Positions 40,806 to 49,608 of a stretch of DNA of 64,000 nucleotides are shown here, in pieces (positions within the stretch are counted from its first letter, which is position 1; every line of letters begins with the position of its first letter). The translations under genes and the position numbers were made by a program. The notes under the pieces are model-generated. The model saw nothing but the letters and a program-made list of their open reading frames with translations. It made no database searches and was not told the DNA's origin. Source of the stretch: Mucilaginibacter sp. (GTDB lineage: Bacteria > Bacteroidota > Bacteroidia > Sphingobacteriales > Sphingobacteriaceae); assembly GCF_028288205.1 (NCBI RefSeq), contig NZ_JAQBOD010000031.1:62001-126000 (forward strand). The letters run 5' to 3'.

Positions 40806-42530
40806 ATGAGTAACAGATTTAATTGCATCATCATTATTTTGGTTTTTAATACATTTATAAGCCTGGCACAGGAAAAGCGTGGCGCTACTATTCCCTGGAC
40901 AACATACGAGGCAGAAGATATGAAAACAACCGGAACTATCATGGGCCCCAAATACGGCCCATACCAGGTTGAAACGGAATCGTCAGGACAAAAATGTGTA
41001 AAACTGGTCGCAAAAGGACAATTTGTTGAATTTACATCCAATACAAATGCTAACAGTATGGTGATACGTTTCAGTCTTCCTGACAGTAAGAATGGAAACG
41101 GTACAAATTCCACACTTTGCCTATACGCTAATGGAAAACTTATTAAGAATTGTAAAATCAGATCGAATTATGCTTGGCTATATGGAAAATATCCTTTTAC
41201 AAATAGCCCGGATGCGGGGGTGCCCAGGCATTTTTATGACGAAGTCCGGATAAAGGATTTGAAAGTTCGCAAAGGCGACCTTATTAGCATAAAACGGGAA
41301 GATCAGGAAGGAGACGATGCTGGTTACAGCATAATTGATTTGGTTAATCTTGAAGATATTGCACCACCATTAAAGGCGCCCGTTAATTCCTTGTCAATTA
41401 CTGACAAAGCCTTTATGGAAAATGGCCTTACAACGGACTATACGCAAGCTCTTAAAAACTGCATAGCTAAGGCTGTAGAAACCGGCAAGAGTGTCTGGAT
41501 CCCTGCCGGAACGTTTAAAATTACTGGTGACATCGTTCTACCGGCAAATTTAACCATTCAGGGTGCGGGTATGTGGTACTCCACACTGGCTGGTGATGAA
41601 ACACTTTATACCAATATGAACAGGCGGGTAAGATTAACAGGCGATGGCAGTAACATCCATTTGGCTGACTTTGCTATTGTTGGAAAACTGAATTATAGAA
41701 AAGACAATGAACCCAATGATGGTATTGTGGGATCTTATGGAACAAACTCCACTATTTCACGAATTTGGATCGAACATACGAAAGTAGGGATGTGGGTAGA
41801 AAATTCACAAAACTTAAAAATTACCGATTGCCGTATGCGGAATACAATGGCCGATGGTATAAATTTTTGTGTTGGTATGAGCCAATCTACTATAAAAAAC
41901 TGCACCACACGTGGTACAGGAGATGATTGCTTTGCTATCTGGCCTGCTACATTTAAGGCACAAAATTTTTCACCGGGGCAAAACCTGATAATCAATTGTA
42001 CAGCTCAGTTGCCATTTTTGGCCAATGGGGCAGCTATTTACGGGGGTGAAAGCAATAAAATAAGCAATTGTTTATTTGTTGATATTTCGCCGGGTTCAGC
42101 TGTTTTGATCAGCACTACCTTTCCAACCGAAAGTAAAGACAAAAGCATCAATAATAATTTCAGCGGTACTACGGTTGTTGAAAACTGCGATATAAAAACA
42201 AGTGGCGGCTTTGATCATGAATGGGACTGGCGTGCCGCTGTTGAGATATGTGTTGACAAGCGCAGCATTGCCGGTATTAACATGCGTAATTTAAATATTG
42301 ATAACAGCCTGTCGAACGGATTAAGTGTAATTGCTAAAAACGGTGATGGGCAAATCGGTGTATTAACTAATACTACCCTGCAAAATATAAATATTTCAAA
42401 CTATGGAATTGGTGTAAAAGGCAGATATGGCCTATACATCTCTAATGATGCCCATGGTAGCTTAAATGTTAAGCGATCAAATATTCGAGAAATTAATAAT
42501 GTATCTGAGAGTTTCACGATAGTTCAATAA
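40806..42530 (+). CDS. CBM plus right-handed beta-helix glycan enzyme (GH87/GH55-like)
   Basis: A 574-residue secreted protein with signal peptide ending SLAQ near 21. Residues about 25-185 form a CBM6/35-like beta-sandwich (TIPWTTYEAEDMKTTGTIMG and GQFVEFTSNTNANSMVIRFS). Residues about 195-574 form a pectate-lyase-like beta-helix starting DYTQALKNCIAKAVETGKSV and WIPAGTFKITGDIVLPANLT. The cluster GTGDDCFAIWP in the helix has a pair of Asp residues where GH28/GH49/GH87-type hydrolases place their catalytic acids. The CBM plus helix order and that motif recall bacterial alpha-1,3-glucanase or dextranase-like enzymes (GH87, GH49). Exact family unsure. It stands alone. Confidence 0.68.
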   Translation: MSNRFNCIIIILVFNTFISLAQEKRGATIPWTTYEAEDMKTTGTIMGPKYGPYQVETESSGQKCVKLVAKGQFVEFTSNTNANSMVIRFSLPDSKNGNGTNSTLCLYANGKLIKNCKIRSNYAWLYGKYPFTNSPDAGVPRHFYDEVRIKDLKVRKGDLISIKREDQEGDDAGYSIIDLVNLEDIAPPLKAPVNSLSITDKAFMENGLTTDYTQALKNCIAKAVETGKSVWIPAGTFKITGDIVLPANLTIQGAGMWYSTLAGDETLYTNMNRRVRLTGDGSNIHLADFAIVGKLNYRKDNEPNDGIVGSYGTNSTISRIWIEHTKVGMWVENSQNLKITDCRMRNTMADGINFCVGMSQSTIKNCTTRGTGDDCFAIWPATFKAQNFSPGQNLIINCTAQLPFLANGAAIYGGESNKISNCLFVDISPGSAVLISTTFPTESKDKSINNNFSGTTVVENCDIKTSGGFDHEWDWRAAVEICVDKRSIAGINMRNLNIDNSLSNGLSVIAKNGDGQIGVLTNTTLQNINISNYGIGVKGRYGLYISNDAHGSLNVKRSNIREINNVSESFTIVQ

Positions 42531-42718
42531 ACAATGATTCCTAAGCTGCATATGAGCAGGCGGTTACCCGGCCGGCCCGTGGTCATTCGTATCGCAGCAT
42601 AAAAAGGATAAGAACCTGCTTACTGACATTGTAAGAGTTGCTTTCTATACCAATAGTTTGCAGAGCGGTGATACGTGTTCGTTAATTTTATGTTATATTC
42701 GTTTAAAATTAACAACTT

Positions 42719-43276
42719 GTGAGCGCTTTTCATTTACTTGATGATGATCAACTGGCAGGGCAGCTGCGGGATGGAAATGAATTGGCTTTTACCGAGATTT
42801 ATAACCGGTATTGGGATAAATTATATTACCTGGCTCACAAATTATTAAAAGATACAGCGGCGGCCGAGGAGATAGTTCAGGACGTATTTTTTATTTTGTG
42901 GAAAAAAAGAGAGACGCTGGCCATTAAATCTTTGGCGGCTTATTTAGCCGCTATGACCCGCTACGCGGTCTATCGTTTAATCTCCAAAGATAAAAAACTC
43001 AAAAAACAAGAAAATATAGCCGGTATGTCCGGTGTGGGGGCTACATCCGAGATGAATGTCGATAACAAAATATTACTGGAGATCATTACCGGATTATCGA
43101 ATAAACTGCCCGAGAAATGCCGCCTGGTATTTCAATATAATAAATTACAGGACAGGTCGCTTGCTGATGTCGCTGAGCAATTAAATATGTCGCGGAAAAC
43201 TGCGGAAGCGCATTTGACAAAAGCCTTAAAAATAATTAGAACCAGCCTGAGTAATTTCATGGCTCTGCTATTCTAA
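42719..43276 (+). CDS. ECF-type RNA polymerase sigma factor (Bacteroidota SusC/D-linked group)
   Basis: A 185-residue ECF sigma factor. Region 2 is seen in FTEIYNRYWDKLYYLAHKLL and AAEEIVQDVFFILWKKRE, and region 4 in LPEKCRLVFQYNKLQDRS, LADVAEQLNMSRKTAEAHLT and KALKIIR. The start is GTG at 42719, which gives the common opening SAFHLLDDDQL. A weak promoter-like pair (TTTG at 42657-42660, TAATTTTA at 42683-42690) precedes it. It is followed by FecR and SusC genes, the standard set in which the sigma factor switches on the downstream SusC/SusD operon when the ligand is bound. Confidence 0.92.
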   Translation: MSAFHLLDDDQLAGQLRDGNELAFTEIYNRYWDKLYYLAHKLLKDTAAAEEIVQDVFFILWKKRETLAIKSLAAYLAAMTRYAVYRLISKDKKLKKQENIAGMSGVGATSEMNVDNKILLEIITGLSNKLPEKCRLVFQYNKLQDRSLADVAEQLNMSRKTAEAHLTKALKIIRTSLSNFMALLF

Positions 43277-43404
43277 GTACCTCCCTATAATTTTGTCTTT
43301 TTCCTAAATCCATTCCTTTAATTTCAAAAAAAATCATTTAGTACCGAGGGTATTTTGCTCCGGCTTGACTCTATAATATAAAATAAGGGTTATAAAAGTC
43401 AGAA

Positions 43405-44394
43405 ATGAGCACAAACCAATTAAAGCGCCTGGCGCAAAAATATTTTGCAGGTACCGCATCCGTAGCAGAAAAAGAAAGGCTTCATCAATGGTACGACGCT
43501 GCCGGCAAGGGCTGGGTGGAAATCGTTGATACCGGTTTACCCGAAACAGAGGAGCAGGTAAAGCAGCGTATATTTAAAAACCTGCAAAAACAGATACAGT
43601 TTGATAAAGAAGCACAGCCAAAAATAATAAAGCCAGATTATCCTCTAAGGCGCATTTTATTATGGCCGGCAGCTTCCGTAGCGGCAATTTTATTAATTAG
43701 TTTTTTTGTTTTACGGTTAGATAATAAGCAAACTTTGCCTGTTGAAAAACAAATTGTTAAGGCACCATCAAACAAAGTTATCCAAATCATACTTGCAGAC
43801 GGATCAAAAGTTTGGCTGAACGCGGGTTCTATATTTAAATATCCCAAAGCTTTTACTGCCAAAGTGCGCGAGGTAGAATTGGTGGAGGGCCGTGCTTTTT
43901 TCGATATAAAGCATATTGATAATCATCCCTTTGTACTAAAAACCAATAATTTAAATGTAACGGTTATCGGCACCTCGTTTGATGTTCGGGCTTATAAACG
44001 CGAAGGGACAACCAAAGTCAGCGTGGTTACCGGTAAAGTGGGTATTACCATACCTGGCGAGCCCGCCAAACCAGCTATTATGCTGATAGCTAAAGAGGAA
44101 ATTATTTTAAGTAAAGCTACTAAACATGTGGTTAAGGCAGTTACCAGGGAAGCGGTTGTAAACCTATGGTGTAAAAACGTGCTGGTGTTTGACCAGGAAG
44201 ATTTGGGCAGTGTATTTAAAGCGATAGAAAAAAAGTATGATACCAAAATAACGGTAGCGGATAAGGACCTTTTAAAAGAGCGCATATCAATAACACTGGG
44301 CAACCAGCGCCTTGATACGATAATGGAAATATTAAGTTTTACTAAACACTTTAATTATAAAATGGCCAATGACAGTACAGTAGTTGTTAGATAA
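43405..44394 (+). CDS. FecR-family anti-sigma factor
   Basis: A 329-residue inner-membrane protein. The cytoplasmic N-terminus (KRLAQKYFAGTASVAEKERL) binds the sigma factor in this family. One hydrophobic helix (about 82-102, LLWPAASVAAILLISFFVL) crosses the membrane. The FecR domain follows at about 120-225 (DGSKVWLNAGSIFKYPKAF, VELVEGRAFFDIKHI, NVTVIGTSFDVRAY), and the C-terminal domain (DUF4974-like; LGSVFKAIEKKYDTKITVAD and ERISITLGNQRLDTIMEILS) contacts the STN domain of the partner receptor. It lies 128 bp after the sigma gene and 143 bp before susC, with two hairpins in the latter gap. Confidence 0.92.
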   Translation: MSTNQLKRLAQKYFAGTASVAEKERLHQWYDAAGKGWVEIVDTGLPETEEQVKQRIFKNLQKQIQFDKEAQPKIIKPDYPLRRILLWPAASVAAILLISFFVLRLDNKQTLPVEKQIVKAPSNKVIQIILADGSKVWLNAGSIFKYPKAFTAKVREVELVEGRAFFDIKHIDNHPFVLKTNNLNVTVIGTSFDVRAYKREGTTKVSVVTGKVGITIPGEPAKPAIMLIAKEEIILSKATKHVVKAVTREAVVNLWCKNVLVFDQEDLGSVFKAIEKKYDTKITVADKDLLKERISITLGNQRLDTIMEILSFTKHFNYKMANDSTVVVR

Positions 44395-44398
44395 GGCA

Positions 44399-44452
44399 TT
44401 TTCTTTCTTAGCAGCTAAGAAAGAAAAAACCGGGAACATAAAATGCCCCCGG
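44399..44452 (+). promoter_or_regulatory. tandem hairpins in the FecR-SusC gap
   Basis: The first hairpin has a 13-bp perfect stem around CAG (TTTTCTTTCTTAG at 44399-44411 with CTAAGAAAGAAAA at 44415-44427). A second stem, CCGGG (44430-44434) with CCCGG (44448-44452), follows 2 bp later. No T-run follows on the plus strand, so it is not an ordinary terminator. It may slow transcription or protect the 5' end of a susC message, giving more susC than fecR RNA. Confidence 0.5.
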
Positions 44453-44537
44453 AATAGATTAGCCGGCTGTAAACATGTTTGATACCCATAAACAGCATAG
44501 GCTCAGTTTAATATTTAAATTTTAAACCATTACAAAT

Positions 44538-47500
44538 ATGAAGAATTTTTACGGCAAATTATTGCCTATACTTCGAAAATGCATGCGCATTACTACAATT
44601 ATTATTGGAATTCAAGTATGTTGTACCGCAATGTTGGCAGCAAAGGGCACACGTGCCCAGGAAATGAACTTGAATGTTGAAAATGCAAGTGTTAAACAGG
44701 TGTTTAAACGTATTGAGCAACAGGCGAATGTAACGTTCGTTTATGATGCCCAGGTAATTAATAAATTACCTGCACTCACCCTGCATATTACCAAACAACC
44801 CCTTTCCGAAGTTTTAACCGAGCTGCAGGAAAAAACCCGTTTACAATTTAAGCTGGTTGGTAACTTTATAGGTGTCGCGCAAAGCTTAGGGAGTATGCCT
44901 GTACTTAGTTTAGCAAACCCTGAAGTAAAAGCCACCATTAAAATAAGTGGTGCTGTGCGTGATGCAAGCGGGCAGCCGATTATTGGGGTAACTGTTTTAT
45001 TAAAAGGCACACAAATGGGTACGCTAACTAATGTAAACGGGCAGTTTACCATAGATGCTAACATTGGTGATGTCCTGGCATTTAGTTATGTTGGCTATAT
45101 AACAAAGGAAGTTACCATTACCTCACCGGCTCCAATGAGCATATTACTGGATGAGGATTCTAAACAACTTAGCGAAGTTGTGGTGACCGCCTTAGGTATT
45201 AAAAAAGAAAGAAAAGCATTAGGCTATTCTATCACAGAACTTAAAGGCGATGAGCTTACCCAGGCACGGGAGCCAAACCTGATGAACTCTTTAGAAGGCA
45301 AAGTCGCCGGATTGAATGTCAGCGGTACAGCCGGTGGTCCGGGGTCATCATCAAACGTTATTATTCGTGGTGTGTCAAGTTTAACCCAAACATCGCAGCC
45401 ATTATATGTAATTAATGGCGTGCCTATGGAAAATAATCCAAACAGTGCTATGGGTACACAATATGATAACCAGCCCGATTTAGGTGATGCCATTGGTAAT
45501 CTTAACCCGGACGATATTGAAACCATATCCGTATTAAAAGGAGCTGCAGCCTCTGCATTGTATGGTTATCGCGGTAAAGCAGGTGTGATTTTGATCACCA
45601 CTAAAAGCGGTAAAGGCAACAGCGTTGAGTTTAACTCCAACTACGTTGCCGAGTCTGTTATTAATTCAACCAACTGGCAATATGTGTATGGCCAGGGTGC
45701 GAATAATATTAAACCCGCCGATGTTACTACAGCGTTTCAATCGGGCCAGTCAAGCTGGGGCGGAAGGTTAGATGGAACTAATGTTATACAATTTGACGGC
45801 GTTTCACGGCCATACATTGCACAACGAAATAATATAAAGAATTTTTACCGCACCGGCGGAACGGCAACAAACACCATTGCCTTAAACAGGAGTTTTGACG
45901 GCGGATCGATTCGTTTTTCGGCCAGTGATCTGACCAACAGGGCCATTACGCCTAATTCCGGCTTAAACCGGCAAACATTCAACTTAACGGCTAACTATAA
46001 TATTACTAAGCAATTAACGGTTGATGTGCGTAATAATTATATACTCGAACAAGCGCATAACAGGCCGTTTTTAAGTGACGGGGCGGGTAACTCTAATTAT
46101 AACGTTACCTTATTGCCAACCAGCGTTGATGTGAATGTTTTGAAAAAAACAATTAATGCAGATGGCAGTGAGTATAGTTATTCCGGCAATACTTTTGCAA
46201 CAAACCCATGGTTTGCTGCAAATAACTTCATTAATAATACTAATCGCGAAAGATTAATATCATCAGCTACTTTACGTTATAGTTTTGATAGTGGTTATTT
46301 TATACAGGCACGCGCCGGCAGAGATGCTTATAATGACCGCTATACCGCTGTTGTACCTACCGGTACTGCGTATCGCCCATTGGGCACGCTTGGGGAAACC
46401 ACCACTAATTTTTCTGATCTGAATACCGATGTGTTACTTGGAAAAACATTCAAAATACAGGATTTTACGTTAACTCCTAATATCGGCGGAAGCTACCGGC
46501 GTACAAAATCTGAGTCGTTTTTTATGGGCGGTAATAACTTTATTGTTCCCGGCGTTTACGTTATATCAAATATAGGCCAGGTAAATCCTACCGCTTATAC
46601 CCCTTCTGATCTGGAAGTACTATCTTTATATGGCACCCTGGAGCTTGCTTATAAAAACTACTTATACTTAACCGCATCGGCACGGAATGACTGGTATTCC
46701 ACGCTGGCAAGTCCTGGAGTAAGTAATCCTTTAAATAAATTTTACCCATCAGTAAATGGATCATTTGTATTCACGGAATTTGTACATAACGATTGGTTAA
46801 GCTTTGGTAAACTGCGTGCAGGCTTCGCACAAGTGGGGCAAGCTACTAATCCTTATCAGACCCAGCTGGGTTATAACTTTAACTCAGCATTAAACGGCAG
46901 CCCGCTTGGTGTAATTGCCAATGTAAATGTTCCCAACAGCAGTTTGGTAGCCTCGTTGGCGACAGAGCTTGAAATTGGTACCGAACTACGTTTCTTTAAT
47001 GATCGTTTAAGTTTAGATGTTACCTGGTATAACAAAAATTCAAAAGATGAGATTGTTGCTGCCCCGGCATCAATTACTTCAGGTTATGGAGGTGCTATAC
47101 TAAACATTGGTAAATTACAAAACAGGGGTATTGAGGTGTTAATATCCGGCAGGCCGCTTAAATCAACCAGCATCTATTGGACAACCTCACTTAACGGATC
47201 CATCAATAATAACAAGGTTATTGCTTTAGCAGCCGGCCAAACTTCATTGCCGGGTGCTACCTCACGTACAGGCAACGGTTTTACGCAGGATATTGTGGGC
47301 CTGCCGGTGAATCAGGTTATGGCCTTTGATTACAAGCGCGATGCCGGCGGCAACATTCTTAAGGATGCAAATAACGTACCGGTACAGGGTGACCTGAGAG
47401 CTTATGGCTCTGCCTATGCTAAATGGGTTGCGGGCTGGAGCAACGAATTCTCCTATAAGAAATTCACCCTGTCATTCCTGATCGACGGTAAGTTTGGCGG

Positions 47501-47882
47501 AAAATTATTCTCTGCAACAGATTACTATGGTTATTTCTTAGGTCTGCACCAGGCTACATTGGTTAACCGTGATGCACTGGGGACACAGGCAGCTACTTAT
47601 TATCAAACACTTGCAAATAATGTATCCGGCTTATTTGTTCAGGATGCCACCTTTATTAAACTGCGCCAGGCAACACTTGGGTATAGCTTACCAGCAAATT
47701 TGTTCCATGGCGCTGTTAAATCAGCATCAATAAGCCTGGTAGCACGTAATTTATTTTACCTGCTAAAAAGAACGGATAACATTGATCCGGAATCTGATTA
47801 CAGTTATAACGCGCAAGGCCTTGAACTGGGTGGTGTACCTGCAACCAGGACCTATGGTTTGAACCTTAATGTTAAATTCTAA
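44538..47882 (+). CDS. susC: SusC/RagA-type TonB-linked outer-membrane receptor with STN domain
   Basis: A 1114-residue outer-membrane transporter. After an N-terminal hydrophobic leader (about 15-40, ending GTRAQ) comes an STN domain (about 41-110; MNLNVENASVKQVFKRIEQQ and ANVTFVYDAQVINKL), which marks receptors that signal to a FecR protein. A CarboxypepD_reg-like domain follows (about 133-215; SGAVRDASGQPIIGVTVLLK), then the SusC plug (about 225-345; LMNSLEGKVAGLNVSGTAGG and LNPDDIETISVLKGAAASAL), and a long beta-barrel ending in an aromatic-rich GLNLNVKF. It imports an oligosaccharide captured by SusD, whose gene follows after 26 bp. Linked GH20 and NagB genes suggest an N-acetylglucosamine-containing glycan. 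Confidence 0.93.
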   Translation: MKNFYGKLLPILRKCMRITTIIIGIQVCCTAMLAAKGTRAQEMNLNVENASVKQVFKRIEQQANVTFVYDAQVINKLPALTLHITKQPLSEVLTELQEKTRLQFKLVGNFIGVAQSLGSMPVLSLANPEVKATIKISGAVRDASGQPIIGVTVLLKGTQMGTLTNVNGQFTIDANIGDVLAFSYVGYITKEVTITSPAPMSILLDEDSKQLSEVVVTALGIKKERKALGYSITELKGDELTQAREPNLMNSLEGKVAGLNVSGTAGGPGSSSNVIIRGVSSLTQTSQPLYVINGVPMENNPNSAMGTQYDNQPDLGDAIGNLNPDDIETISVLKGAAASALYGYRGKAGVILITTKSGKGNSVEFNSNYVAESVINSTNWQYVYGQGANNIKPADVTTAFQSGQSSWGGRLDGTNVIQFDGVSRPYIAQRNNIKNFYRTGGTATNTIALNRSFDGGSIRFSASDLTNRAITPNSGLNRQTFNLTANYNITKQLTVDVRNNYILEQAHNRPFLSDGAGNSNYNVTLLPTSVDVNVLKKTINADGSEYSYSGNTFATNPWFAANNFINNTNRERLISSATLRYSFDSGYFIQARAGRDAYNDRYTAVVPTGTAYRPLGTLGETTTNFSDLNTDVLLGKTFKIQDFTLTPNIGGSYRRTKSESFFMGGNNFIVPGVYVISNIGQVNPTAYTPSDLEVLSLYGTLELAYKNYLYLTASARNDWYSTLASPGVSNPLNKFYPSVNGSFVFTEFVHNDWLSFGKLRAGFAQVGQATNPYQTQLGYNFNSALNGSPLGVIANVNVPNSSLVASLATELEIGTELRFFNDRLSLDVTWYNKNSKDEIVAAPASITSGYGGAILNIGKLQNRGIEVLISGRPLKSTSIYWTTSLNGSINNNKVIALAAGQTSLPGATSRTGNGFTQDIVGLPVNQVMAFDYKRDAGGNILKDANNVPVQGDLRAYGSAYAKWVAGWSNEFSYKKFTLSFLIDGKFGGKLFSATDYYGYFLGLHQATLVNRDALGTQAATYYQTLANNVSGLFVQDATFIKLRQATLGYSLPANLFHGAVKSASISLVARNLFYLLKRTDNIDPESDYSYNAQGLELGGVPATRTYGLNLNVKF

Positions 47883-47908
47883 TATTAACCACTACTAATC
47901 TTATTAAG

Positions 47909-49519
47909 ATGAAAAAGATATTTAAATACGCTTTATTAGCTTTGGCGGGCATAATTTTTTCAACGGGCTGCAGAAAGGATTTTGAAAAAATTAATACGAA
48001 CCCGGCCACCTATAATCAGTCTACTTTTGATCCTAATTATTTGCTAACCAGTGCCCAGTTGGGTTATTCAGGCAGTACAGATTTTAGTTATGATACCTGG
48101 AGGGCAAATTTAATTTATTGCTCCACCATGATCCAGGGATTATCGACTGTTATTGGTTACTGGGCCGGCGATAAATATATACTCAACTCTGGTTATACTG
48201 CAGCTTACTGGGGGTTCTCTGGCACTACACCAACAGGGGGCGACGGCGCTTATGCTGAACAGGTAAGGCCAATAGTTGATGTTGTACAATCAACAACAGG
48301 TAAGGCACAATATAAAAATCTGCACAATATGGCCCGGATAATGAAGGCGCTTATTTTTGAACGTATTACAGACCTATATGGCGATGTGCCATACACACAA
48401 GCTGGTGTAGGTTATTATAATAAAACCTATTTCCCGGTGTATGATAAGCAACAGGCTATTTATACTGACCTGTTAAAGGAGATAGCAGATGCTACCGCGC
48501 AACTGGATCCTGCTGCTGATAAACCAACAGGTGATAAATACTATAATGGCGACATTATCAAATGGAAAAAATTTGGTAATACTCTATTGTTACGTGTAGC
48601 TATGCGTTTAAGCAAAGTTGATCCGGCTACGGCTAAAACTTATGTAGCAAAAGCAATTGGCAATACCATGACCAGTAATGCAGATGATGCCTTCTTACTG
48701 GGTGATGCAACAGGCGGCAGAACTACAGTTAACCGTAACAGCCAGATACTTTTAGGCGATGGCGGCCAGGAAAACTATTATACCAGGTGGTCAAAAACTT
48801 TTATTGATTATTTAAAGACCAATAATGATCCGCGTTTATCAAAAGTGGCCGTAACTAATCTATATGTAACCGATGTTACTAAAGATCAAAATCCTGCCGC
48901 TAACTCAAACGCTGCAATACAAAAAGGCATGCCTAATGGTAAAGACCTAAGCGGTATAGCCGCCCAGGATGTGCGCCAGGACCCAAGCTACACGGCATTT
49001 ACAGATTACTCCTCACCAAGCCCCGCTTTAATAAAAAGAAACGGTCCAACTTTCGTACTTACTTATGCCGAGTCTGAATTGTTGCTGGCCGATGCTGCAG
49101 AACGTTTTGGTATAGCCGGCAGCGCTGCAACCCATTATCATGATGGCGTAGTAGCAGCGATGACTTATTTAAGCGAATATGATCCCGCCGCAGCAGTTAC
49201 TGCGGCAAGCGCTGAAGCTTATGTAACCGCTCACCCTTATGTACCGGCTACAGGTTTACAAATGATAAATACCCAGTACTGGGCGCTTACCAATACGATG
49301 CTTGATTTTTATGAATCATGGTCAAACTGGAGAAGATCGGGTTTTCCTGTTTTAACTCCTGTAAATTATCCGGGTAATAATACCAGTGGTACTATCCCGC
49401 GCCGGTTCCCTTATCCGCTAACCGAGGCCGGAAATAACACCGCCAACTATAATGCAGCGCATAATGCTGTAGTCGGGGGCGATCTTTTGACATCCCGTGT
49501 TTGGTGGGATGCCCAATAG
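47909..49519 (+). CDS. susD: SusD/RagB-type surface glycan-binding lipoprotein
   Basis: A 536-residue lipoprotein with lipobox STGC (Cys21) and the SusD-like_2 N-terminus (FEKINTNPATYNQSTFDPNY, then LLTSAQLGY). TPR-like helices carry ARIMKALIFERITDLYGDVP and FGNTLLLRVAMRLSKVDPAT. The C-terminal FYESWSNWRRSGFPVL motif is also typical. It sits on the outer face of the outer membrane as the lid of the adjacent SusC transporter and binds the glycan. It directly follows susC and is closed by a terminator at 49536-49563, though some readthrough to nagB is possible. Confidence 0.93.
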   Translation: MKKIFKYALLALAGIIFSTGCRKDFEKINTNPATYNQSTFDPNYLLTSAQLGYSGSTDFSYDTWRANLIYCSTMIQGLSTVIGYWAGDKYILNSGYTAAYWGFSGTTPTGGDGAYAEQVRPIVDVVQSTTGKAQYKNLHNMARIMKALIFERITDLYGDVPYTQAGVGYYNKTYFPVYDKQQAIYTDLLKEIADATAQLDPAADKPTGDKYYNGDIIKWKKFGNTLLLRVAMRLSKVDPATAKTYVAKAIGNTMTSNADDAFLLGDATGGRTTVNRNSQILLGDGGQENYYTRWSKTFIDYLKTNNDPRLSKVAVTNLYVTDVTKDQNPAANSNAAIQKGMPNGKDLSGIAAQDVRQDPSYTAFTDYSSPSPALIKRNGPTFVLTYAESELLLADAAERFGIAGSAATHYHDGVVAAMTYLSEYDPAAAVTAASAEAYVTAHPYVPATGLQMINTQYWALTNTMLDFYESWSNWRRSGFPVLTPVNYPGNNTSGTIPRRFPYPLTEAGNNTANYNAAHNAVVGGDLLTSRVWWDAQ

Positions 49520-49535
49520 TTGATTGATCGATTGG

Positions 49536-49563
49536 ATCCCTGCCGTTTGGCAGGGATTTTTTT
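49536..49563 (+). terminator. Rho-independent terminator after susD
   Basis: A 9-bp stem (ATCCCTGCC at 49536-49544, GGCAGGGAT at 49549-49557) with a GTTT loop, followed by a T-run to 49563. It lies 17 bp after the susD stop and 46 bp before the nagB start. Confidence 0.88.
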
Positions 49564-49608
49564 AACTCCGTTATTTTACCATTAAACTTTTAATTGCCTT
49601 ATATTACT

